DNA from: Cristatella mucedo
Taxonomy: Eukaryota > Bryozoa > Phylactolaemata > Cristatellidae
DNA length: 64,000 bases
NCBI GenBank assembly: GCA_009760855.2
Contig: WPIO01000005.1
Location: 12,624,001-12,688,000 of the forward strand
Direction of reading: 5' to 3'
The notes beneath the pieces were generated by a model, which saw nothing but the letters and a program-made list of their open reading frames with translations, was not told the DNA's origin and did no database searches. Positions 55,401 through 64,000 of the stretch are shown here, piece by piece. Position 1 is the stretch's first letter. Each line of letters opens with the position of its first letter. The position numbers were made by a program, and so were the translations under genes.

Positions 55401-58263
55401 GCTGGCATCAGACACAGTCAATTTCCTTTCTTTTATTTGTACATATAATAAAATTAAAAGGAAGCCTCATAAATATAATTCATTTGTATATTTGTATCCA
55501 TTTGTATATGGAATAGCACCCCAAAAGAAGTTAATATTTATTCAGGCACTTCAAATATGCCTCGGGGCTCGAGCCCACGACCTCAGCCACACCTTGGTCG
55601 GGGTGAGCACCTTAATGCCTCACCAAACCAGCTCGTCATGCGAAGCATCTCTTGCGAGTTAGGACTAAGATACAGAGGTGATGATGAGCTCGAGTGACTT
55701 AATATGAAGCCTCTCCTCTCTTCAGGAGTTATTTTTACAACTTTAACGATACCTAAATTTAAAAACACATGCCAGACTAACAGCACTAACAAAGCAGTAG
55801 GATTAGCATTGATCACCCGTGTCAAGCACATCAACTAAACATCCGACCTCCTCTGGTTCCTCAGAAGTTGGAGGAGTAATTTTCGGTCAATGATAACCTG
55901 TGCGCATGAGTGGCTCAACACGGAAAGGCTAGGTGATGCTTGATTGCCGTAGCCGTTGCATTTTTTATATATATCTTGAGTGTTCTGATGGCCATGCAGA
56001 GGTAGAAAGCTTGGTTCTATTTGAAAAATCACTTCAGTTGGTTATTATAATTTTAATTATTAATTTTGTTCTAGCCCTGAAAATCAGACGAATGCTTGCA
56101 GAAGTGTGCAATATTGGCATACCGATTAAAATAATACAACATATTTTGATATCAATTTCTGCTATACAGTTTGTCAATGCCATCCTGTTTGCATGAAGAT
56201 CTGTGCATGCTATGATGCAAGTTTTTGTGTATGCATGTGTATACACATGAACGAGTCTGTATGTGTATGACATATATTAGTCAAATAGTAAATTACTGGA
56301 GTGACTAAGACAATGTTTGTTTACTCAAGGAGATTTTGACAATGCTATCACTCATGGCAAGCTGCACAGTAGAATTGATCCGTGAACCCGTGGATGGATA
56401 GAATTTAGACCGCTCTCGAATCATTATTATACGATATATATATATTATATATCTACATATATCATATATATGATATATATTATACGATACAATTAGAGTT
56501 TAACATGAACAATAAGTGAGCAGCTTATTGGGAAGGCCACTATGGTGTGAATTCTCACGGTGCCTCCCTCGGCTCATAATGCAACACAATCGATTAAGGA
56601 TGCTCATTTCATCGATCCAGTTAGGCAGCAGTAGGCAAGAATAAGCTGAGTAGTCTTTGTTTCAGCTACCATGTGGGCATTGAAATTGGCTGGCAAGCAG
56701 CAATCACTGAGTACTGATGCTGCTGGCCAGTTGCTTGCTTAATCACTGCTCGACGAGCAAACGTTTCGGATGCGAATCAACGTCTTCGCTGAGAGTCTCT
56801 AGATGCATGCCAGAGTGGCAAGTGCGAGTGAGCAAAGTACGACTAACTGCACAAGTTGCTAGGGCAAGCGAGTAGTGCACGCGGCATGCTTGCAGCTTGC
56901 TGTGGCACTTGCCTCTAGTTTGGCAGCAACAAACAGTGCTGTCACCCCGATCAGCTGCAGCTGCATCTTCTGCACGTTGCGGTGGACGGACAAGTATCGG
57001 TCGATAAAGTCTACAGCTAGATGAAAAGTCTCTCGATGCAGCCTGAAGAGTTCGCATACCTGTGCACGGAAACGGTGCTGTGGCGGTCGAAGCCGGCGGT
57101 GGCATTCCAGCTCTCAAGCACTTCACCTGCTGCAAACTGGGAGCCGCAAGCAAAGTAGCATAGAACTTCAAAACAACCCTTCGATGCATCAGAGTCTGCC
57201 CGGTAAAGGGCAGAGTTTTTGCTAATGCAACCAGCTATGCCCATTGTTTCGGCGATCGACAAGATGAAACCTGCAGGGGGGGGGTTTATCAGAGCTCGGC
57301 GATTAACCTGCAGGGGGGGTTTATCAGAGCTCGGCGATTCGCGTGTGTACACAGCACCGTGCAATGCCAAGCATACAGCAGGCTGCACACTCGACTGCCG
57401 GTGGCAAGCAACGTTCTTGTCGGCCAGTCGGCTGCTGCCCTTCTGCCACAAAGGAAATTGATGCTGCGGCCATTCTCTCTCATTGAGTATAATGTGCACG
57501 GGGCACGTGCAGGTGCGAGGCACCGCGTTTCCGTGCTGGCCAGACAGGGCAAGCTGGGAAAACTCGCCAAGTAGTCTGCACACACCGGTCCGCCATGGCT
57601 CATTACCTCGATCATCCAGTCCAGCAGGATGGCGCGCATGCGCGCCTGCAGGAACTGATGTCCGGACACGATGCTGCTGCCTCTCTCAGCCAAGCACTGC
57701 GAGTCCTTCTTCACCATGTTGCGCCACACTTCCTGCGAGTCGGACCACGACAGGCCCGGTAAGGGCACTTGAAAGCCGGGCACTCGTTGCAGTGTGAAGT
57801 AGTTGTGAAAATGAAAGGCCGATGGAGCTTCAATCGGGCTTTCCTGATTGCGACGCACCCTGTCCTTGAGCGTGCACATGAGCCGTGCTTGCGTTCGGCA
57901 CCTGCTGGCTGTTCCAGGCAGGGTGCCTCTGCAGGCATCGTCGTCGCTGCTGCTGGTGCCTCGGCGGCTCTCGGGCGACCAGGCACACGGAGGGATGCGA
58001 GTGGCCAGCAGGAGTTCGGCGTCCTCGTCGTTGGTCAGCGAGCGCAGATGAACGCGAAGCCTCGGAGGAGGCGGCAGAGTGTGCAGTGGCAGCACCCTCA
58101 GAGCCAGTAGCTGCTGCTGCGCAGGTGGCACTGCCGTTATTGCTGTGGCTAGCCATGATGCGGGGCTGCTACCGTCGACGACGTCCTCCGGGCCACTGCC
58201 GATGCAGAGGAGCCGGTCGTCCTGAGGAGAGAAGAGTGCAGCAGACTTGCACCGCTTGACAAC

Positions 58264-58348
<85 letters not shown>

Positions 58349-58461
58349 CGAGCTCAATGGGCAGGTGGAGGCAAAACGAAGTGCGAGAACTCGAGACTTG
58401 TTCGGCATACCTGAGCAAAGGCCGCACTACGACCGTGCGCCTCCCGGCAGCCGACGTACAT
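45182..58461 (-). CDS. ccne: Cyclin E, 8 exons with TE-filled introns
   Basis: Exons on the - strand, 5' to 3': 58461-58411, 58221-57607, 57059-56913, 55241-55146, 54511-54317, 51896-51785, 46151-45994, and a less certain last exon 45472-45182. The first seven give 458 codons in phase; the last adds 96. Exon 2 ends with [17 protein letters not shown] and the MRAILLDW substrate-docking motif (residues 212-219). Exon 3 carries [16 protein letters not shown] and AAKLE. Exon 4 has [18 protein letters not shown]269 and E298 are 29 apart, as in the CDK-contacting pair of cyclin A. Exons 5-7 hold the second fold ([47 protein letters not shown]). Cyclin E activates CDK2 for S-phase entry. The start, [12 protein letters not shown], is inferred from splice phase. 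Intron 3 uses a GC donor. Confidence 0.95.
47825..48690 (-). mobile_element. LINE-A 3' end with 237-codon intact C-terminal frame
   Basis: On the - strand an uninterrupted frame (48681-47968) covers the ORF2 C-terminus: [58 protein letters not shown] to [13 protein letters not shown]. The longest LINE frame in the window. 5' truncated. Confidence 0.92.
49351..49415. repeat. (CA)n microsatellite
   Basis: About 32 CA dinucleotides. Confidence 0.97.
51266..51440 (+). mobile_element. SINE-A copy, + strand
   Basis: gtgagttcgattcctgcagt as B box, gcaagcggtggtgatagcca, then gctgtttaatcggc and a TTTA-rich tail. The only plus-oriented copy seen. Confidence 0.85.
52858..53385 (+). mobile_element. LINE-A 3' end, young copy in cyclin E intron 5
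   Basis: Starts abruptly within the coding region ([18 protein letters not shown]), runs through FRTAFSGSL, the 3' UTR, tail stem and (ATT)n. Inserted antisense to cyclin E. Typical 5'-truncated LINE insertion. Confidence 0.92.
53945..54100 (-). mobile_element. decayed SINE-A copy
   Basis: The - strand has gacggggttcgagtccttga and gcaagtgctggtgattgcta, matching the SINE-A head and middle with many changes. Confidence 0.55.
55242..56912 (-). other. cyclin E intron 3, GC-AG type
   Basis: The 5' boundary reads CTAGAG|GCAAGT on the coding strand, a consensus donor except for C in place of T. The 3' boundary is tttttgtcag|GAGGTT. Joining gives the expected K-L-E-E-V-R-P-P. No GT donor nearby keeps the frame. 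The 1.67-kb intron holds SINE-B (55490-55640) and an AT-rich simple tract near 56425-56490. Confidence 0.85.
55490..55640 (-). mobile_element. SINE-B copy in cyclin E intron 3
   Basis: aatagcaccccaaaagaagt, then cctcggggctcgagcccacg and cttggtcggggtgagcacct. Same family as 3650-3775. Confidence 0.75.
57268..57336. repeat. 34-bp tandem duplication in cyclin E intron 2
   Basis: acctgcagggggg...tttatcagagctcggcgatt occurs twice in succession; the first copy has a longer G run. Confidence 0.9.
58265..58346. repeat. (GA)n microsatellite in cyclin E intron 1
   Basis: About 40 uninterrupted GA dinucleotides on the + strand (TC on the coding strand) fill much of the 189-bp intron 1, ending about 45 bp before the acceptor ttctctcctcag. 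Confidence 0.97.
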
Positions 58462-58490
58462 TCTAGCCGCCGGAGGACATGTTGCAGCTA

Positions 58491-58522
<32 letters not shown>

Positions 58523-58671
58523 AGCCTCTAGAGTCAGGCACAAGCAAGCACACACAGCCGGCTGTCAACTCAAAATGAGCTACCTGCGCGTCGGCGACTC
58601 CTCTGAAGTGCTCGGCTAACGAGAGCTGTCGCGCGAGGCTATTTATCCAGCTTAAGATTGCGCTCTTAAGC
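58491..58671 (-). promoter_or_regulatory. cyclin E 5' UTR repeat, TATA-like box and palindrome
   Basis: Reading toward the gene on the - strand: a perfect inverted repeat with 8-bp arms GCTTAAGA/TCTTAAGC and a 6-bp loop (58671-58650), then GGATAAATAGCC as a TATA-like box (about 58648-58637), then CG-rich sequence including CGCGCGA, then eight tandem CTGG-type tetranucleotides (58522-58491), 30 bp before the inferred start codon. Promoter function is inferred from position only. Confidence 0.4.
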
Positions 58672-58759
58672 GTTCGGAAGCAAAAGAGCACTCATTGATT
58701 TCATTGTCTTGCCAGGTACAATAGACACCTGGCAGTTGATCGACGCACGAACTCGGTTA

Positions 58760-59250
58760 GAGCGGCTGTACGGTGGCCGACGCACGCTTTAAGGCCGGAT
58801 CAATGTAGCGCACACACGCCCGAAGCGAGGGTATGGATTTCGCGGTCACACAGAAAATCAATCGGAGAAGCTGCCGCGTCGAGAAAGAAAGGGAAAAAGA
58901 ACCGTTGAGCATCCTTCTAGCCAGGTTTACTCGGCAAAAAGGATAGGTGTACACAGCATGCGTTAATTCTTTTGCGATATCACAAACCGTAGCTTGATTA
59001 TTCGATACTTCTACAGACTTCAGCAATATAAACCATCGGACTACATTATTTTCTGGGCCTAACCTTTTATATTGATGCTATATGCTTTGGCCCCTCACGT
59101 CCAGCCAGCCACTGCTTAGCAGTGACCACCCATCTCCGGTTGTAGCCAGACACTCAGTGAAGGACCTGATTACACTTTTGTCAACCTATGTATCAATACA
59201 TCTATGTACCTCTCTGTCTACATGTCTAGTATGTAAATATGCATAGCAGT
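58760..59250. other. cyclin E upstream region, nothing further recognised
   Basis: No gene or repeat recognised; an 89-codon - strand frame at 58757-59026 has no motif. Confidence 0.3.
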
Positions 59251-59254
59251 AGTA

Positions 59255-59835
59255 ATAATGATAATAAAAATAATTCGCTTGCAATAGCAACCCTAAGAGA
59301 ACTAAATCTCAATCCACGAGCTTCTCAACTCATTGCAAGATAATCAATAATCAAGACATGCATGGTATCAAGCATGCCAAAACAAATTATGTCATGCTTA
59401 GGTCAAGAATACTAAAGCAAACATGAAGACACTCATAGCCATCGATAAGAAAAACTTCTGGCTATTAGCATGTGCTGAATCCTGTTTAAGTACGCATGAA
59501 AAGCACACACAGAAAATTCACTGGGATGACAATTGTATGAGACAAAAGTGACGTTAGCTGGGACTTAAATGATGCACGGTCATTGCAGGTAGTGACCGTA
59601 GCCGAAAGCAAGTTTCCAACTTTCCATGCATAAGAGCTGAAGGCTCGATCATCAAAATATTACACATTAGTGTAAGGGACGTTGTGATCACTAGCTGCTG
59701 AGGAGCTGGTGGTGCAAGAGCACACTGCAGGAGCAAGGGGGTCGGATAGGTGGAGGCTGGTGAAGGCAAGTGAAGCTACATTTGGGCCAGAAAGAGATCT
59801 TAAAAGTCGATTCTAAGCTTCACTGGGGTGTAAGA
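59255..59835 (-). mobile_element. LINE-C 3' fragment
   Basis: (AAT)n start, aaccctaagagaactaaatc tail, then gccgaaagcaagtttccaac and gctgaaggctcgatcatcaa shared with 20695-21310. Confidence 0.6.
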
Positions 59836-59889
59836 ATAGAATGCATGCATTCGTGCATGCATGTACCTATGTGTGTACTTGAGTAAATA

Positions 59890-61170
59890 AATATATAAAT
59901 AATAGTACATTTGTATAGCATCCTCAGAGAACTTGATCTGTTTCTAGGTACTTTACATATGCTGCAAAGGAAGCACAAATATGGCTAGCAATAACATGCA
60001 CATTGTCAGTATGCTTAAGCACACAAAAGACAATTAAAAGGACCACGCAAATGTTGTGAGGAAACAGTGCATTTTCAGCATGTGTTTAAATTTCGCCAAG
60101 TCGGGGGATTTTGTGACTTCAGTTGGGAGCGAGTTCCAGGCTTTGGGAGCATACGAACTAAAGGCACGGTCTCCAAAAGATTTGAGGTTGGTACGAGGTA
60201 TAGATAAACGATTAAATTCCGAAAAGCAAGTGGTGCGATGCTAAGCCCGGTGGGGGAGTATATCTGATAGGTAGGCTGGAGTCAAAGAATGAAGGGACCT
60301 AAAAGTGAGTGACAGAAAATTTAAGTCGATCCGTTACTTGACTGGGAGCCAGTGCAGGTCGGCCAGAAGTGGTGTGATGTGGCAGCTGCGACGCTCACGA
60401 CAGACAAGCCTAGCTGCAGAGTTTTGCACCAGCTGTAAACGCCTGATTGCACAGGTCAGTAGACCAGAAAGCAGAGAGTTAGAGAAGTTGGGACGGGAAG
60501 TCACAAATGTATGGATCAACTGGGATATGATATGCCTGTTTAAGCATGCCCAAATGCATGAAATCTTACATAGCTGAAAGTATGTAGACTCGAATTTGGA
60601 GCTGATAATGTCGTATAGTGAAATGTCTCTTTGGAACATAACATACAGATTATGCGCATTTTCTAAAGGAGGTATGCTGTCAGAGCTAATTCAGAGGGTT
60701 AAGTTTTCAAATTTTGAAGTAGCACCAAGTTGATTTGATCGTCATTAAATTTGAGAAGGTTTGCTACTATCCAGGTGCAAATGTCAGCAATACATGCAGC
60801 AAGGAGTTAAACGAGTTTGCCCTGCTGTAAGACTTCGAGGGCTCGAAGCATACAGGTAGAGTTTCACATAAACTGCATAGAAATGAAAAACTAAATTGTA
60901 CTTAACGATTAAATCGGCAAGAGGAAGAGTATACATTGCGAAAAGAAGTACGTCAAGCACACAGCCTTGTGGTACACTGTACTTTAGGGGTTAATCAGAT
61001 GACTTTTGCTAGTTGACATTAATGCTCTGAAGTCTCCTGCTGAGATGGAGCCTAAACCATTGTAGATCAGTACCAGCGAAGCCTCGGTGAGACGAGAGGG
61101 CCCACCGAGAAGCAATTGATAATCAATAGTATTAAACTCTGTCGGACGATCAACAAGACAGGTATAGAGA
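59890..61170 (-). mobile_element. LINE-A 3' half with RT remnant
   Basis: Tail (atcctcagagaacttgatct), C-terminal region ([20 protein letters not shown], 60334-60639, - strand) and decayed RT region up to about 61170. Confidence 0.8.
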
Positions 61171-61374
61171 CTCTACCTAAGTCTGCACTCCTGACAAGGT
61201 CGTAATATATCCGAAGCAATGCTGACTCAGTGGAGTGATTAGCTCTAACACAGACTGGAACTTACTTGCTAGGTTTGAAGTTTCAATGTACGAGTTGCTT
61301 TGGTCTGCCACTACTCACTCCAGTGTCTCAGATAGGAGCAGAAGTAGGGAGACTGTGTGGAAGTTTCAATCAGG

Positions 61375-61925
61375 TGCCTGCAGTTGGTGCATGACTCTAC
61401 AGCTAGGCTTGTCGTGAGCGTCACAGTTTCCAAATTGCAATACTTCTTATCGACCTGTAGTGGCTCTCATCAAGCCGAATATCGACTTCAAGATATTGTC
61501 ACTCACTTTTAGGTCCTCCTATTCTCTTGCTCCAGCCAACTTACCAGGAATACTTCCAATCATACTAAGCATCGACCAACAGGTCTTCCGACTCAAGTCG
61601 TTTAGCTGTGCCTCAAACCAACATCAAATCTATTGGATACCGTGCATCGAGTTTGTATACTCACAAAGCCTGTAACTTGCTCCCGACTGATGTAAGGCCA
61701 TCCATAGGCTGATATTTAAAAAGAAGCAAAAAACGTACCCGTTGCTCAAAGCATTAACAGGGTGCGCACGAATTGTCCTTGGTATGCTTGTTTGAGCTGA
61801 CAGTGTGCATTTATCACTAACCAATTGACATGCTTCTTTTGCAGCATATGTAAAGTGCTAAGCAATAGATTTAGTTCTCTTAAGGTGCTGCACACATGCC
61901 TTATTTTGATTCTCATTCTGGTTAT
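61375..61925 (+). mobile_element. LINE-A 3' fragment, decayed
   Basis: cagttggtgcatgactctac, gtcactcacttttaggtcct and tail agtgctaagcaatagattta. Faces the previous fragment. Confidence 0.7.
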
Positions 61926-62352
61926 TATAATCAGTAGCCTTGGTAGAACCAAAGCACTACTGGGCTGCTGCTGTGGCACTATATAAGGCAGAAATATCAA
62001 CACCTTGCCAAAGCTTGATTAACATCAGCAAATGTGTCAAGGCGTGACTAGCATACCTGACAGAGGTCAAGGGCACCCAATTCTAGGTGAGAAAGTAGAA
62101 CTGAGCACGATAGATGCAAGAGCAAGTTGGCAGGGAAGTAGGAATCTCACCTGCATTAGAAAAAACAAAAGAAAGTAGAAAATTTACAGATAGCAAAAAT
62201 CGATAATCAGGTATGCAAACACGGCTAGGCAGACTGGTAGACAGACGAGGCAGATTGACAAAGAGGAGTAAAAAACCAATATGACAGGATTTAAACAGCA
62301 TCAAACATGGTAACGATAAGCCGTCAAGATGCCATTGCTCTGACGTGGTTTG

Positions 62353-62353
<1 letters not shown>

Positions 62354-62416
<63 letters not shown>
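62354..62416. repeat. (GA)n microsatellite
   Basis: About 28 GA units, nearly pure. Confidence 0.96.
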
Positions 62417-62417
<1 letters not shown>

Positions 62418-62599
62418 GACTTACCAGAATCCATTGGCTGGTATCGTCATCGAGGTATAAAAAGCCCAATTGGAATAGATAGCCAGTCTAGTAAGACCCC
62501 TGAGCTAGAAGTGGTGCCTACCTAGTTCGTATTTATTTATTCAAAGGGCACGGATGAGAGCACATGAGGAAGAGGACAAGGAAGAAAGGAAGAGAAGAA

Positions 62600-63296
62600 G
62601 CTGTCTCCCACAGTGGCTCGTAAAAAATTTAACTAGCTCTTTAGTTCTGTCTCGGCTTGATTATTGGAATTCCCTTTTGGCTGGGCTGCCAAAGAAAGCC
62701 ATTATGCCACTACAGCGGACTATGAATATGGCTGCAAGGCTGGTCTTCAAGTCCCAGCGGTTTGAGCACGTGTCACCTCTGCTGAAAGAGCTGGGATGGA
62801 TGCCGGTTGAGCAAAGGATACAGAGCAAAGTTCTTACGCTGACCCACAAGGCCCGCCACGGCTTGGCTCCTTCGTACCTAGCTGAACTGCTGCATCAGTT
62901 TAAGCCTGTTCGCACCCTCAGGTCCTGTGTGGACAATAAATTAGCTGTCCCTTTCCTCAGCTTAAAGACAGTTGGCGACAGAAGCTTTAGCTCTGCAGGT
63001 CCTAGACTGTGGAACTCGCTTCCACAATTCTTATGCAACGACAACTACTCTCCTACTGCCGACTATGGCACATCTTTTTCAGCGGTTCTGAGCTGCTATT
63101 TCTATGCTACTCACTACCTCAACTGCTCTCCTGACTCTGCTATGCTTCCCACTTTCTCTTTGCTGCGTGAGACGAAGTCTGTTGGCTACCGAATGCGTAC
63201 CGAAAGCCGCTTAGGCTGTGAGTGAGCTATAAAAAACTCTCCTGCGTAACACTCACATGGTCTTTATGACTCTGTGGAGTTACAGACGGAGATACA
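62600..63296 (+). mobile_element. LINE-B 3' end, best copy
   Basis: Frame 62554-63225: LVLSRLDYWNSLLAGLPKKA, FEHVSPLLKELGWMPVEQRI, LKTVGDRSFSSAGPRLWNSL to TESRLGCE, then actcacatggtctttatgac and gttacagacggagataca. CR1/L2-like ORF2 C-terminus. The usual acatt tail is replaced by a purine tract. Confidence 0.9.
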
Positions 63297-63690
63297 AGGA
63301 GAGGAGAGGAGGAAGAGCGAAAAAATGGGAGGGGAGAAGGAGGAGGAGAAGGAGGAGGAGGAGGAAGAGGAGGAGGTAGAGGATGACGAAGAAGACGAGG
63401 AGGAGGAAGGAGGAGATGAGGAAGTGAAGGAAGAGGAGGAGGAGAAGGAGGAAGTGAAAGAGGGGACACACGAGAGAAAGAGGAGTACTAGAAAAAAGAA
63501 ATGAGGACGAGATGGAATTGAAAAAGGACGAACAGGAGGAAGAGGAGGGGAGAAAGATGAGGAGGATGAAGAAGAGGAGAAGTGGAGAAGGAGGAAGAGT
63601 AGAAGGAAGAGAAGGTGCAGATGTGTAGGAGGAGGTGGAGGAAGAGGAAGAGGAGGAGGAAGAGAAAGAGGAGAGGGAGGATGAGTAAGA
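63290..63690. repeat. polypurine (GGA/GAA) tract of about 400 bp
   Basis: Nearly all purine on the + strand (aggaggaggagaag-like, irregular). The Glu-rich and Ser/Leu-rich frames here are compositional. Confidence 0.9.
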
Positions 63691-64000
63691 GAAGAAGACG
63701 GTGGAGGGCAAGGTCAGGACAACAGTATAGATCAGGAAACGCAGATATAAGACATTGGATATAATACAAGGCATTGCTTGATGACACATTGAACGGATTG
63801 AACACACACCACCGCACGAGTGCAATCAGCAAGTAGGTACATTTTATGTTACACCAGTAAAGGAGAACATGATCTATAAGCTATAAAAAGCCAGACGTTG
63901 CGACCTTTTTTCGATAACGCGAAGTCGCCAATAAATGATCGAGAAACGACTGGAAATATTTTGCCTCAACTAGGGCGAATGATTTGAACTCCTCTAGCAG

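Noticed and set aside
57830-58156. Cyclin E start at the ATG near 58156 ([10 protein letters not shown])
   Set aside because: That frame differs from the cyclin box frame and meets a stop. The cyclin frame is open back to the acceptor at 58222.
63280-63832. Glu-rich (+) and Ser/Leu-rich (-) proteins
   Set aside because: Produced by the polypurine tract; no start context, motif or splice support.

Overview
This is metazoan nuclear DNA. It has spliced genes with GT-AG introns (many only 80-110 bp), animal gene families (Piwi, cyclin E), CR1/L2-like LINEs with (ATT)n tails, tRNA-derived SINEs, LTR elements and many microsatellites. Short introns together with many old transposon fragments suggest an invertebrate. 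I cannot name the species from sequence alone.

Two genes are well supported and both could be rebuilt exon by exon. (1) A Piwi-clade Argonaute on the + strand, 11998-17127: 14 exons, 960 residues, every junction in phase, catalytic D-E-D-H present at the expected spacing, and an in-frame 21-bp minisatellite coding a Pro/Gly/Gln-rich N-terminal arm. (2) A cyclin E gene on the - strand, 58461 down to about 45182: 8 exons over 13 kb, with a complete cyclin box, one GC-AG intron, and introns loaded with LINE, SINE and microsatellite sequence. A third coding remnant (about 9390-9812, +) carries a C-terminal PCNA-binding (PIP-box) motif but is broken by a frameshift.

Layout. 1-11.2 kb: LINE fragments, a SINE, an inverted copy of a roughly 1-kb repeat also found at 28.2-29.2 kb, a fresh 460-bp tandem duplication (7.9-8.8 kb) and the PIP-box remnant. 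11.3-17.3 kb: Piwi. 17.8-24.8 kb: LINEs and a GC-rich repeated block. 25.1-27.6 kb: an array of very diverged monomers of about 170 bp. 27.7-36.9 kb: SINEs, LTR-type repeats, LINE-B copies and a non-autonomous LTR element bounded by a CTAGC target-site duplication, one of whose LTRs holds a second insertion with its own 5-bp duplication. 37.1-39.2 kb: a dead Ty3/gypsy pol (RT-RNase H-integrase order, - strand). 41.5-45 kb: LINE-A fragments. 45.1-58.7 kb: cyclin E with its TE-filled introns. 58.7-64 kb: LINE fragments, a (GA)n tract and a long polypurine stretch.

Functional reading: Piwi silences transposons through piRNAs, and here it lies in a neighbourhood dense with fragmented, nested elements in both orientations. 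Whether the flanks are themselves a piRNA source is only a hypothesis. I saw no prokaryotic features, CRISPR arrays or intact autonomous transposon.
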